Position numbers and translations under genes: made by a program
Assembly (NCBI GenBank): GCA_020199835.1
Contig: JAIVJV010000003.1
Coordinates: 62,001-126,000, forward strand
Length of the DNA: 64,000 nt
Direction of reading: 5' to 3'
DNA from: Acidobacteriota bacterium
Lineage (GTDB): Bacteria > Acidobacteriota > Blastocatellia > Pyrinomonadales > Pyrinomonadaceae
The notes under the pieces: model-generated
What the model saw: the letters and a program-made list of their open reading frames with translations, nothing else
The model's database searches: none
Told to the model about the DNA's origin: nothing
Shown: positions 1-9,068 of the stretch, piece by piece
How positions within the stretch are numbered: the stretch's first letter is position 1
How the letters are laid out: every line of letters begins with the position of its first letter

Positions 1-1153
1 ATGGGATCGGAATTGTACGCCGCTCGTTGAAGCGGCCGATAAATCCGGTGTCGAGCTGGCCGGCGATGAACTCTTCATCCCTCACGATCTCGCGAAAGAA
101 CGGTAACGTCGTCGTGATTCCCGAAACCTCATACTCGTCGAGCGCGCGCCGCAAACGATCGATCGCCTCTGCACGCGTGCGTCCCCAAACGGCGAGTTTC
201 GCGATCATCGGATCGTAGTGAATTGAAACTTCAGATAAACGACGCACGCCGCTGTCGATCCGAACGCCGGGACCGAGTGGTTCTTGTAAATTTGTAATCG
301 TTCCCGGTGACGGGAAAAAGTTGTTAGCCGGATCTTCCGCGTATATGCGGCACTCGATCGCGTGGCCTACCCACTGCACGTCATCCTGCGTGAACGACAA
401 CTGCGCGCCGGCAGCAACCGCGAACTGTTCCCGCACGAGATCGAAACCGGTCACAAGTTCGGTAACCGGATGCTCGACCTGAAGGCGCGTGTTCATCTCG
501 AGGAAATAAAACTCACGCGTCGTGTCAGACAGCAAAAACTCGACCGTGCCCGCGCCGGTGTAGTTGACCGCGCGCGCGATCTTCACTGCCTCTTCACCCA
601 TCCGTCGACGGAGATCCGGATCATTAATCGGCGAAGGACATTCCTCGATCACTTTTTGATGACGCCGCTGAATCGAACACTCGCGTTCGCCGAGGTGGAC
701 CACGTTACCGTGATTGTCCGCGAAGACCTGAATCTCAATATGACGCGGACGTTCGACAGCTTTTTCGAGATACAGCGATGAGTCGCCGAAAGCGGCGGCA
801 GCTTCCGTTTGCGCGGTCTCAAAGGCGGAACGAAGTTCTTGCGCGTCCGTGACGAGCCGCATGCCTTTGCCGCCACCTCCCGCAGCGGCTTTCAACATCA
901 CCGGATAGCCAAACTCTTCAGCAGTCTTCGTCGCTTCATCGAACGAGCTCAACGCTTCGACCGTTCCCGGCACGATCGGAACTTCGGCTTCGACTGCTGC
1001 GCGTCGCGCACTCGTTTTCGAGCCCATGATCTCCATCGCTTCCGCGGGTGGACCAATGAACGTCAAACCCGCGGAATTGACCGCGCGGGCAAACGCCGCG
1101 TTCTCAGCCAGAAAACCGTAACCGGGATGAACTGCTTCCGCTTTCGTCGACAC
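1..1153 (-). CDS. Biotin carboxylase subunit (acyl-CoA carboxylase), N-terminally truncated, 3' end outside window
   Basis: Biotin carboxylase, which carboxylates biotin on a carrier protein using ATP and bicarbonate for acetyl- or propionyl-CoA carboxylase. The minus strand reads through without a stop. Visible motifs are HPGYGFLAEN, the ATP-grasp glycine loop GGGGKGM, HIEIQVFAD, GERECSIQRRHQK and EMNTRLQVEHPVTE. The stretch SIHYDPMIAKL followed by a long tail resembles propionyl/acyl-CoA carboxylase alpha chains more than short AccC. In full-length enzymes HPGYGFL begins near residue 75. Here only a few codons precede it, and the first in-frame candidate start is GTG at 1153. About 70 N-terminal residues, including the ANRGEIA-type motif, are missing. 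The reading frame upstream runs without homology through the DUF3592 gene. This may be a real deletion or an assembly join. Confidence 0.85.
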   Translation of the reverse strand, partial: MSTKAEAVHPGYGFLAENAAFARAVNSAGLTFIGPPAEAMEIMGSKTSARRAAVEAEVPIVPGTVEALSSFDEATKTAEEFGYPVMLKAAAGGGGKGMRLVTDAQELRSAFETAQTEAAAAFGDSSLYLEKAVERPRHIEIQVFADNHGNVVHLGERECSIQRRHQKVIEECPSPINDPDLRRRMGEEAVKIARAVNYTGAGTVEFLLSDTTREFYFLEMNTRLQVEHPVTELVTGFDLVREQFAVAAGAQLSFTQDDVQWVGHAIECRIYAEDPANNFFPSPGTITNLQEPLGPGVRIDSGVRRLSEVSIHYDPMIAKLAVWGRTRAEAIDRLRRALDEYEVSGITTTLPFFREIVRDEEFIAGQLDTGFIGRFNERRTIPIP

Positions 1154-1166
1154 GATTGTACACGGA

Positions 1167-1454
1167 TCAAACAACGATCGAGTTAGCCGGTTGGCGTGGA
1201 TCGTAACGAACGACGACCTGCTTGCCTGGCGCGTAGTCGCTATCGTGCTGTTTTTGCGCGTCGCTGAGAGCTTGCGACGACTCGTACTGCACTCCCGCCA
1301 GCATGTAGGTGTAAGTGACTTGCGTGATCCTGCCGTCGCGGTCGGAGTCGGCGTCGATGATGTTGCCGTCAGTCATGCGTCCGGTTTTTGAGAGACGCGC
1401 AATGCGTGAGGCTTCGTCTTCGGTTTTACGACGGAAACGATCGAGAAACGACAT
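1167..1454 (-). CDS. DUF3592-like small protein
   Basis: A 95-residue protein of unknown function. Its central part has the DUF3592 pattern: a G.I...D.D pattern, a VTYTYMLAGVQYES strand pair, a YAPGKQVVVRYDP stretch and a final P.NSIVV. Usual family members carry flanking membrane helices; this one has none, only a short basic N-terminus, so it is probably cytosolic or membrane-peripheral. It starts with ATG six bases after the stop of the upstream zinc-ribbon gene and ends 14 bases before the truncated biotin carboxylase frame, so it probably shares an operon with both. Family assignment is by pattern only. Confidence 0.65.
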   Translation of the reverse strand: MSFLDRFRRKTEDEASRIARLSKTGRMTDGNIIDADSDRDGRITQVTYTYMLAGVQYESSQALSDAQKQHDSDYAPGKQVVVRYDPRQPANSIVV

Positions 1455-1460
1455 GCGTCG

Positions 1461-2372
1461 TTAAGGCTGCAAGGCCCCGGCTGAGACCGACCGTCCGGCT
1501 GCGCCCTGCGCGACGTCTGACCAGCGCATGAGCATACCGTCGCGTCCGATCCAGTCGTCGTCATTGCCGAGAATCTTGTCTTCGCCCGACATGCGCAACT
1601 CGAACTTGGTGAACGTCAAGCCGCCGGGCTGGATGTCTTCAGGGGCAGGGGACAACGATGATGGGCGGACAACGGCGCCGCGCAGGTTCTGTGATCTCTC
1701 GGCGCCTACGGCAGCGAAGTCACCGTACGGCCGGTAGCCACTTGCGTCGAGTTCGTTCAGCGCTTCGGCAAGCGTGCCGTAGGTGTCGGGGACGCGATCG
1801 CGCAGATCTTTGAAATCGGCCGGATAAGTGTGGTAGCGCTGACGATACTCCGTGAGCGCCGCTTCAACCGTGTAGTACCGAGCACGGATGGTCGCTTCTT
1901 TGGCGAGTTCACGCTGCTGCAAACGGGCCGGGACAGTTACACCGATCAGCAGTGCGATCAGACACCCGACTGTTGCGGAAGCGACGAGCCCGCTGCGTGC
2001 GTAGGTCAGCCCGCAAAATCTTTCGGGTTGATTGCGAATGGACCGATAGATCTTGCCGCCGAACCAGAGCACGACGAACATGACCGGCAGCGAAATCCAC
2101 TTCAACCGCCACGCAGCGGTTTCGGCCGCGCCGACCCAAACCCAAAACTCGGTCCAGCCGGTACCGCGCTGGAACATCGCTGCGAGTGTTTGTGCGACGA
2201 AGACAAGGACGACGAGCGCTCCGCTGAGGGAGAGCAATAGAGCGCGGCCATAAGAAGGAAGTTCGTAGGCGGGCCTGGGAAGTGGCTCGCCAACGGCACG
2301 TGCGCCGCACTGTTTGCAACCGCTGCTCAGTGCTCCATGAAATTTGAAGCCGCAGCACGGACAGATAGTCAA
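1461..2372 (-). CDS. Zinc-ribbon membrane protein with pseudopilin-like C-terminal domain
   Basis: A 303-residue protein without a recognised name. A zinc ribbon is formed by C4, C7, C19 and C22. Hydrophobic segments follow at about 42-67, 92-109 and 126-147. The C-terminal half begins with a helix and the pattern ALTEYRQRYHTYPADFKDL, then a GEDKILGNDDDW motif; both recall the C-terminal half of type II secretion pseudopilins (GspG-like), which read a short sequence ending in PxDF and carry a calcium-binding acidic loop. The start is TTG in a TTGA overlap with the stop of the phosphatidyltransferase gene, implying translational coupling. The role is unknown; the combination of cytosolic zinc ribbon, membrane anchor and pseudopilin-like domain is what can be seen. 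Confidence 0.6.
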   Translation of the reverse strand: MTICPCCGFKFHGALSSGCKQCGARAVGEPLPRPAYELPSYGRALLLSLSGALVVLVFVAQTLAAMFQRGTGWTEFWVWVGAAETAAWRLKWISLPVMFVVLWFGGKIYRSIRNQPERFCGLTYARSGLVASATVGCLIALLIGVTVPARLQQRELAKEATIRARYYTVEAALTEYRQRYHTYPADFKDLRDRVPDTYGTLAEALNELDASGYRPYGDFAAVGAERSQNLRGAVVRPSSLSPAPEDIQPGGLTFTKFELRMSGEDKILGNDDDWIGRDGMLMRWSDVAQGAAGRSVSAGALQP

Positions 2373-3100
2373 GGTTCTACCTCACTGTATTTCCGATTCC
2401 CAATTGCCGATTGCAGATTGCGCGGCCCAACTTTGCTGACTTTCTCAGTTGGCGATTGGCAATCGGAAATTGGCGAAGCTTCGACCCGGTTCAGTTCGCG
2501 CCACGTGTGATACATCCGGTGGGCGAAGGTCCAATAAGACCCGACCGCAAGAACCCATAGAACAGCCGGCATCCGATTGACGAAAAAATTGTCCGAACCA
2601 GGATGAGTACTGAGCGCTCCGATAATAAAGAGTACGACACGTTCTGGGCGGCGGAGAAAGCCTACGTCACACTTGGGAATCAAACTCTCCGCCCGAGCGC
2701 TCGCGTAGCTTACCATAACGGACCCCATTAATCCGGCGCCCGCGAGAAAAACGTTAAGAGTTGAATGTTCCGGGATGTCGCGGGCATAAAAGACCATTAG
2801 GCCCACAAAGACCACCATGTCACTCAGACGGTCCAACGACGAGTCGAGAAAGCCGCCAAAACGTGTAACCCGCCCGGAAAGACGGGCCACCTGCCCGTCC
2901 AGCATGTCAAACAGGTTCGCGACAATCAGGGCGATGCCCGCCCAGAAGAACCGGCCCATGCCAAAAAGAAGGCCGCAACCGACGTTCAAAGCCACGCCGA
3001 TAACGGTCAGTATGTTGGGACTGATGTGTCCCTTGGCGAGCCAACGCACTATGGCATCGATAATTCGCTGGGCTCCCCGTCCAATGCTGGCACCAAACAT
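2369..3100 (-). CDS. CDP-alcohol phosphatidyltransferase family protein
   Basis: An integral membrane enzyme that transfers a phosphatidyl group from a CDP-linked donor to an alcohol in phospholipid synthesis. The family signature D-x2-DG-x2-AR-x8-G-x3-D-x3-D is complete: D65, D68, G69, A72, R73, G82, D86 and D90. Hydrophobic helices surround it, and length (243) is normal. The acceptor (glycerol phosphate, inositol phosphate or other) cannot be told from sequence alone. The last 35 or so residues are encoded by the intergenic-type ATTGCCGATTG inverted repeat at 2388-2478, so the original C-terminus has probably been replaced or extended. The downstream zinc-ribbon gene overlaps its stop by four bases. 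Confidence 0.85.
   Translation of the reverse strand: MFGASIGRGAQRIIDAIVRWLAKGHISPNILTVIGVALNVGCGLLFGMGRFFWAGIALIVANLFDMLDGQVARLSGRVTRFGGFLDSSLDRLSDMVVFVGLMVFYARDIPEHSTLNVFLAGAGLMGSVMVSYASARAESLIPKCDVGFLRRPERVVLFIIGALSTHPGSDNFFVNRMPAVLWVLAVGSYWTFAHRMYHTWRELNRVEASPISDCQSPTEKVSKVGPRNLQSAIGNRKYSEVEP
2388..2478. repeat. Inverted repeat of the ATTGCCGATTG family, inside a gene's 3' end
   Basis: The left arm carries TTTCCGATT and AATTGCCGATTG; the right arm carries GGCGATTGGCAATCGGAAATT, so the two face each other around about 40 bp. Relatives lie at 4902-4992 and 9069-9183. This copy is translated as the C-terminus of the phosphatidyltransferase. Confidence 0.7.
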
Positions 3101-3182
3101 TTGTTAGGTTACGTTTCTCCTCAAAAGCGGGATGTGATTATGCCTGAAAACCGTCGGAAGTCTACAGATGTACACAGAAACG

Positions 3183-3680
3183 TTACCCTTCCGAACCCGC
3201 GGCCAAATCGTCGTGCAACGTCCGTAACTGTCGAATCTCAAACGTGCGGGCGCCCGCGGGGGTTCGCACCGCCACTTCATCGCCTTCCTGCTTGCCCATC
3301 AGGCTGCGCCCGACGGGCGAAGTGGTTGATATCAGTCCCTGAGCCGGGTCGCTCTCTTCGGGCGTTACCAGCCGGTAGGTCACTTCCTCGTCCTTTTCAC
3401 CGTCGTAAAGCACCAGGGTCGAACCGTAGGAAGCCTTGTCGCGCGGGACTTTGTTCGGATCGATCGACGCGATCTCACTGATTCTCTGGCGCAATTCCAC
3501 AATACGCGCCTTCACCACGTTCTGTCGGTCCAGCGCCGCACGGTATTCGGAGTTCTCGCGCAGGTCGCCAAACTCCAGCGCCCGCTTGATCTCTTTTGGC
3601 AGGTGGATGCGTAGTTCTGATTCCAGTTCGTCGAGTTCTGACTGGAGTTTTTCTTTAATAGCAGCCTGTGACAACTTCAA
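3183..3680 (-). CDS. greA: Transcription elongation factor GreA/GreB family
   Basis: Cleavage factor that enters the RNA polymerase secondary channel and rescues backtracked complexes. The 165 residues are the normal length. The N-terminal half is a predicted coiled coil with the tip sequence FGDLRENSEYRAA, placing the acidic tip residues at D39 and E42. The C-terminal half is FKBP-like, with the family string ISTTSPVGRSLMGKQEGDEV. The ATG start at 3680 follows a purine-rich GGAAGAGAGGATTGAAGTTGTC leader on the minus strand. It is separated from the upstream phosphofructokinase gene by a REP-type doublet and faces 82 bp of repeat-like intergenic DNA downstream. GreA and GreB are not firmly separable here; a single copy with this tip suggests GreA. 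Confidence 0.9.
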   Translation of the reverse strand: MKLSQAAIKEKLQSELDELESELRIHLPKEIKRALEFGDLRENSEYRAALDRQNVVKARIVELRQRISEIASIDPNKVPRDKASYGSTLVLYDGEKDEEVTYRLVTPEESDPAQGLISTTSPVGRSLMGKQEGDEVAVRTPAGARTFEIRQLRTLHDDLAAGSEG

Positions 3681-3691
3681 TCCTCTCTTCC

Positions 3692-3767
3692 GGGACCGCA
3701 GGCGTCTCGCCTGCTGTTTCCAAGTGACACTCGTTACGGATGAAGCAGGCGAGACGCCTGCGCTCCC
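3692..3767. repeat. REP-type palindrome doublet (copy 1)
   Basis: Two arms, 3692-3714 and 3745-3767, each contain the palindrome GCAGGCGnnnCGCCTGC and are inverted relative to each other with one mismatch (GGGACC versus GGGAGC at the outer ends), around a 30 bp loop. The doublet fills the greA-pfkA spacer. A second doublet with the same arms is at 25011-25087. Either could fold as paired hairpins in RNA. Confidence 0.85.
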
Positions 3768-3772
3768 AGGTT

Positions 3773-4885
3773 TTACAGCGGCTTATGATAATTGGCTTCG
3801 TCAGGAGCGCCAAAGGAAATTCCCGTGTCACGCGCTGTCCGCACGAGCTGACCTTCGGGAGGCACCGTCTTGATGTTCTTGATCGCGTCCGTCAGGGGAA
3901 CGGAAACGACGTCACCGGCCTGTAAGGCCACCATCACGCCGTGTTCTCCGTTTGCGAGCGCGCGCACTGCGCACGAGCCGAAGTTGGTGGCCAGCATGCG
4001 ATCGAACGCGTTGGGCCGGCCGCCCCGTTGCAGATGGCCCAGGATGACGCAACGCGTTTCTCGTCCGGTCACTTGCTCGAGATCGCGTTGGAGGTGATGG
4101 CCGATTCCGCCCAGGCGCGGCGCGTGCTGTTCGTCGCCCTGGTCCTGGTAGACCAGGTCATGCCCGATCTCGAGTGCTCCTTCAGCGACGACGATGATAC
4201 TAAAATTCGATCCGGCGCGATCGCGCGCGCGAATTTTCTCCGCGACTGTTTCGAGCGAAAAGGGAATCTCGGGAATGAGAATCACGTCAGCGCCGCCCGC
4301 GATTCCGCAGTGCAGCGCGATCCAACCGGCGTGACGGCCCATTACTTCGAGAATCATGACTCGATCGTGCGACTCGGCCGTGGTGTGCAGACGGTCCAGC
4401 GCCTCGGTCGCAATGTCGAGCGCGGTGACGAAACCGAACGTGAGTTCCGTGCACGCGAGATCGTTGTCGATGGTTTTAGGAACGCCGCAAACCGGAATGC
4501 CGCGTTTGTCAAACTCGTTGGCGATCGTGAGAGTGCCTTCACCGCCGAGCACGACGAGAGCGTCGATCCCGAGCACCTTCATGTTGCTCATCGCTTCTTC
4601 GTAGACGCTTTCGACATTACGTTTACCGCCGTCGCGCGCGCGTTCGACAAAGAAGCCGCGGTTGCGGGTGCCGAGAATCGTGCCGCCGCGGGGCAATAGT
4701 CCGCGTACTTCGCTGGGCGACAGGAGGCGTGTTTTAGTGGCGCCAAGCAGGCCTTCGAAGCCGTCTTCGATGCCGATGACGCGCATGCCGTGTTCGCAGG
4801 TCGCGGTCTTCACGACGGCGCGAATCACGGCGTTGAGACCCGGCGCATCGCCGCCCCCGGTTAATATGCCGATGGTTCCGTACAT
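3773..4885 (-). CDS. pfkA: 6-phosphofructokinase, Streptomyces-like (group III) type
   Basis: Glycolytic phosphorylation of fructose 6-phosphate. GGDAPGLNAVIRA lies at residues 11-23, GGEGT at 114-118 and PKTIDND at 136-142, with MGRHAGW and a C-terminal GHLQRGG motif further on. In E. coli Pfk the equivalents are GGDGS and PGTIDND. Gly at the position of E. coli Gly104 is the ATP-type residue, while Lys at position 124 is shared with pyrophosphate enzymes; this Gly/Lys pair is typical of the actinobacterial group III kinases. The Asp-to-Glu change in GGEGT also occurs in that group as I recall it. Length 370 is normal. ATP is therefore the likelier donor, without proof. Confidence 0.9.
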   Translation of the reverse strand: MYGTIGILTGGGDAPGLNAVIRAVVKTATCEHGMRVIGIEDGFEGLLGATKTRLLSPSEVRGLLPRGGTILGTRNRGFFVERARDGGKRNVESVYEEAMSNMKVLGIDALVVLGGEGTLTIANEFDKRGIPVCGVPKTIDNDLACTELTFGFVTALDIATEALDRLHTTAESHDRVMILEVMGRHAGWIALHCGIAGGADVILIPEIPFSLETVAEKIRARDRAGSNFSIIVVAEGALEIGHDLVYQDQGDEQHAPRLGGIGHHLQRDLEQVTGRETRCVILGHLQRGGRPNAFDRMLATNFGSCAVRALANGEHGVMVALQAGDVVSVPLTDAIKNIKTVPPEGQLVRTARDTGISFGAPDEANYHKPL

Positions 4886-4901
4886 GTGTGCAAGAGTCTA
4901 C

Positions 4902-4992
4902 CATTGCCGATTGCCAAATGCCGATTGCGATTTGTGCTTTCCGCGAGCAGTCAAAATTGGCAATTGGCAGTTGGCAATCGTCAGTGACTGGC
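4902..4992. repeat. Inverted repeat of the ATTGCCGATTG family (copy 2)
   Basis: Left arm with ATTGCCGATTGCCAAATGCC, right arm with GGCAATTGGCAGTTGGCAAT, separated by about 30 bp, in the divergent spacer between pfkA and the small acidic gene. A candidate -10 element TAGCAT for the downstream gene lies directly after it. Confidence 0.7.
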
Positions 4993-5008
4993 GTAGCATA
5001 ACAGCACT

Positions 5009-5278
5009 TTGGAAATCGATGACGAGGCAAAAGAGTTAGTTCGCGAGATTGGGAGCGCAATCAACGAGTCGGTCGAGAATTCGACGAAAGTGGCTGAAGC
5101 GATCGAGCGCCTTCGCGAAGCGGGGTACGAGATGGAGTTGACGCTGCGACTCGAGATCGGATTGCGGCCTCACGCCGGTGACGAGGACAGCGAAAGCGAA
5201 GCCGCAAACCTCAATCTCACTGAAGAAGACCTGCAAGTGCTACAGCGAATGAAAATCCGGATCGATCCCGAAGTCTAA
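5009..5278 (+). CDS. Small acidic hypothetical protein
   Basis: An 89-residue acidic protein (Glu/Asp-rich throughout) with no family I recognise. It is predicted to be mainly helical in the first half, followed by a strand-like ELTLRLEIGL segment and a C-terminal EEDLQVLQRMKIR helix. There are no signal peptide, membrane segment or cysteines, so it should be cytosolic. The start is TTG; no Shine-Dalgarno precedes it, but TAGCAT sits ten bases upstream, as for a leaderless transcript. It stands upstream of atpD with its own spacer and promoter between them. Confidence 0.6.
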   Translation: MEIDDEAKELVREIGSAINESVENSTKVAEAIERLREAGYEMELTLRLEIGLRPHAGDEDSESEAANLNLTEEDLQVLQRMKIRIDPEV

Positions 5279-5331
5279 GCCTCCGACCTCCACACGTAAA
5301 ACTAATGTTTCAGGCCGGCAAACCCACAGAT

Positions 5332-5360
5332 TTGGCGGGAAATAAATGCTGTGTTATCTT
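5332..5360 (+). promoter_or_regulatory. Sigma70-type promoter of atpD
   Basis: A -35-like TTGGCG at 5332-5337, a 17 bp spacer and a -10-like TATCTT at 5355-5360 preceded by TG (extended -10). Transcription would start near 5367, giving a leader of about 50 nt ending in an AGAGGAG ribosome binding site before atpD. Confidence 0.6.
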
Positions 5361-5398
5361 GTCCCGCTCTTAAACCTACCGTTTTTGTCGCCCTGTAA

Positions 5399-6943
<1,545 letters not shown>

Positions 6944-6970
6944 ACTCAACTGATGGTTTCGGTCTGTGGC

Positions 6971-7018
6971 AGTCCGTGTGAATCTGTGGCCACGAACTAA
7001 CACGGGTGAACACGGACT
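6971..7018. repeat. Inverted repeat AGTCCGTGT/ACACGGACT in the atpD-atpC spacer
   Basis: Perfect 9 bp arms at 6971-6979 and 7010-7018 enclose further CTGTGG and ACACGG words. The RNA hairpin could affect relative atpD and atpC expression. It belongs to a family of Thr/Asp-codon-like words (ACACGGA, ACACAGA) also seen in argH and near 57.57 kb. Confidence 0.65.
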
Positions 7019-7033
7019 CAAAAAACGAAGTCT

Positions 7034-7441
7034 ATGCCGGAGAAGATTCAACTCGAAGTAGTTACACCTGAACGGCGTGTGCTCGCGGAAACGGTTGATA
7101 TGGTCACCGTGCCGGGTTTGGGCGGTGAACTGGGGATTTTGCCGGGGCACACGCCATTGATCTCACAGTTGCACACGGGCGTGCTCACGTTCGTTCAGGA
7201 CGGAAAGAGTTTTCCGTTGCACGTCTCGGGCGGATTCGTCGAGGTGCGCGACGATCTCGTGTCGGTGCTGGCTGAAGTCGCCGAGCGGCCGGAGGAGATC
7301 GACGCGGCGCGGGCACGGCTCTCACGCGATCAGCTGGAGAAACAGTTGAACGCGTGGAGTGGAACGGAAGAAGATTTTGAAGTCGCGCGGGCGGAGCTGG
7401 AAAGATCCGTCGTGCGGTTGCAACTCGCCTCTGCTAAGTAA
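7034..7441 (+). CDS. atpC: F0F1 ATP synthase subunit epsilon
   Basis: Central-stalk subunit that couples rotation to catalysis and can inhibit hydrolysis. The 135 residues show the N-terminal beta sandwich with [29 protein letters not shown] and [19 protein letters not shown], followed by two C-terminal helices with the usual Ala/Arg-rich AARARL pattern. It is 90 bp behind atpD and the pair should be cotranscribed, although the spacer holds an inverted repeat. Its end overlaps the convergent pdxJ gene by 8 bp, leaving no room for a separate terminator. Confidence 0.95.
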   Translation: MPEKIQLEVVTPERRVLAETVDMVTVPGLGGELGILPGHTPLISQLHTGVLTFVQDGKSFPLHVSGGFVEVRDDLVSVLAEVAERPEEIDAARARLSRDQLEKQLNAWSGTEEDFEVARAELERSVVRLQLASAK

Positions 7442-8183
7442 GACTGATTGCTTCCTTCATCTCTCTGACCGCCGCAGGTAAGCCTACAAAAATCGCGCGG
7501 GAGATTATGTTGTGTCCGATGTTGAACTCCGTGATCTCACTGATCCGCGCGACCGCGCCAACGTTTCGATAAGTCAATCCATGACCCGCTGCGACCTGCA
7601 ATCCGAGTCGCGCCGCAAGTTCTGCGCCTTCCCGTAATCTTTGCAGTTCACGCGCAGCGCGCTCAGCTCCTTCGCCATGAATGCCTCGCGCTCCGAGCGT
7701 CGCTTCGCAGTAAGCCGCCGTACAGAGTTCAACCTGATTAGCGCCGACCTGTACGGCCGTTTCGATCTGCGCCGGATCGGGATCGATAAACAAACTCGCG
7801 AGTATGTTTGTTTCCCGAATGCGGTCCACCGCCGCTCGCACAGCGACGATGTTTGCTTTCGCGTCGAGTCCGCCTTCGGTCGTGATCTCGTTCGGCCGTT
7901 CGGCGACCAGCGTGACGGCATCGGGTGTGGTTTGCAACGCGATCTCGAGCATCTCGTCAGTCGCCGCCATCTCAAGATTGAGGTAAGTCGTGACTGAATC
8001 ACGCAACAAACGAATATCGAGATCCTGAATGTGACGGCGATCGCCGCGCAGGTGGACCGTGATCCCGTCGGCGCCGGCTTGTTCGCAAGCCATGGCAGCG
8101 GCGATCACGCTCGGTTCAGGAGCGCGCCGCGCCTGTCGCACGGTAGCGACGTGATCGATGTTGACGTTGAGTCGAGCAGTCAT
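7434..8183 (-). CDS. pdxJ: Pyridoxine 5'-phosphate synthase
   Basis: TIM-barrel enzyme condensing 1-deoxyxylulose 5-phosphate with 3-amino-2-oxopropyl phosphate in the deoxyxylulose-dependent vitamin B6 route. [13 protein letters not shown] is at the N-terminus; [38 protein letters not shown] and [12 protein letters not shown] follow. Length 249 is normal. One position is odd: the normally strict HLREDRRHI string reads HLRGDRRHI, with Gly for the conserved Glu. All other active-site segments are intact, so activity is still likely. It converges on atpC with an 8 bp overlap. Confidence 0.93.
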   Translation of the reverse strand: MTARLNVNIDHVATVRQARRAPEPSVIAAAMACEQAGADGITVHLRGDRRHIQDLDIRLLRDSVTTYLNLEMAATDEMLEIALQTTPDAVTLVAERPNEITTEGGLDAKANIVAVRAAVDRIRETNILASLFIDPDPAQIETAVQVGANQVELCTAAYCEATLGARGIHGEGAERAARELQRLREGAELAARLGLQVAAGHGLTYRNVGAVARISEITEFNIGHNIISRAIFVGLPAAVREMKEAISLT

Positions 8184-8205
8184 TGTTCTTTGAACTTGGT
8201 TCTTT

Positions 8206-8268
8206 GAACTTTGTTTCTACCACTGTCTACTGCGTAACACAAAGAACGAAGCACAAAGTACAAAGTTC
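8206..8268. repeat. Imperfect inverted repeat built of TTCTTTGAAC / AACAAAG words
   Basis: Arms GAACTTTG (8206-8213) and CAAAGTTC (8261-8268) with additional CAAAGAAC and ACAAAGTA words between. It fills the spacer between the glycosyltransferase stop and pdxJ and overlaps the glycosyltransferase stop codon. This is a third sequence type among the short spacer repeats of this window. Confidence 0.5.
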
Positions 8269-9038
8269 TAAGGACTCTTGAGATCATGCACCGCACGAAT
8301 CGCCCCGTCGTAAACCCCGCGACGTGCTTGCTGCCGAATCAGTCCGACTTCGTTGAGCATGCGAAAGCTGTCGCTCACGACGCTCACCTTGCTGCCGTCG
8401 TTATGGTCCCAGCGCACCGGCACTTCTTTCAACCTCAGACCTGAACGAAAAGCCAGGTACAACAGTTCGACGTCGAAACCAAATCGATCGACGGTCGCTG
8501 CCTCAACGATCGGGCGGCAGACGCCCATGCGAAACGCTTTAAACCCACACTGCGTATCCCAGAACGGCAAACCAGTCGCAAGTCGCACGACCAAATTGAA
8601 CACGCGGCCGCCTTGCTCGCGTCTCCACGGCTGGTGTACTCCGATCAGCTTGCGGTTCAAAGCGCGCGAACCAAACGTCACATCAAACTGTCCGTCCAGA
8701 ATCGGTTCGACAAGTTTCGGCGCTTCGGTGATGGGCGTTGAAAGATCGGCGTCGGAAAAGAGCGCGACGTCTCCGCGCGAGGCGAGCAGTCCGAGTCTGA
8801 CGGCTCGTCCCTTGCCGAGATTTGATCTGTAACTGATGACGGAAGTACGCAGCTTGCCGCTGCCGTTGAAGATCTCGCGCGCGATGGCGGCGGTGTTGTC
8901 CGAGGAGCCGTCGTCAACGACGATGACTTCGCCGCCGGGCCAGTGCTCGCGCACGTAGTTCACGACCGCCACCAGGGTGTCTCCCAGGCGAATGGCCTCG
9001 TTATACGCAGGGATAACGATCGACAGAGACGCTGACAT
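8268..9038 (-). CDS. Family 2 glycosyltransferase, dolichyl-phosphate glucosyltransferase-like
   Basis: Inverting GT-A glycosyltransferase that probably loads a sugar onto a polyprenyl phosphate. The N-terminus has LSIVIPAYNEAIRLGDTL, then VIVVDDGSSDNT and, after about 60 residues, GDVALFSDADLSTP with the metal-binding DxD. CGFKAFR and FDVELLYLA are typical of the ALG5-like (DPG synthase) subfamily. At 256 residues it lacks the C-terminal membrane helices of the DPM1-like bacterial enzymes, so it is probably a peripheral protein. The donor sugar and acceptor are not determined by the sequence. ATG start 30 bp from a repeat element that separates it from the divergent S41 peptidase gene. Confidence 0.85.
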   Translation of the reverse strand: MSASLSIVIPAYNEAIRLGDTLVAVVNYVREHWPGGEVIVVDDGSSDNTAAIAREIFNGSGKLRTSVISYRSNLGKGRAVRLGLLASRGDVALFSDADLSTPITEAPKLVEPILDGQFDVTFGSRALNRKLIGVHQPWRREQGGRVFNLVVRLATGLPFWDTQCGFKAFRMGVCRPIVEAATVDRFGFDVELLYLAFRSGLRLKEVPVRWDHNDGSKVSVVSDSFRMLNEVGLIRQQARRGVYDGAIRAVHDLKSP

Positions 9039-9068
9039 TTAAGGTGCTCGCTCGCAATATACCACAGG

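Noticed and set aside
362..1186. Long plus-strand open frames opposite the start of the window
   Set aside because: They are antisense to the biotin carboxylase frame, which shows clear family motifs; the plus frames have Arg/His-rich shadow composition.
3941..4699. 252-codon plus-strand open frame
   Set aside because: Antisense to phosphofructokinase, no recognisable motif and no ribosome binding site.
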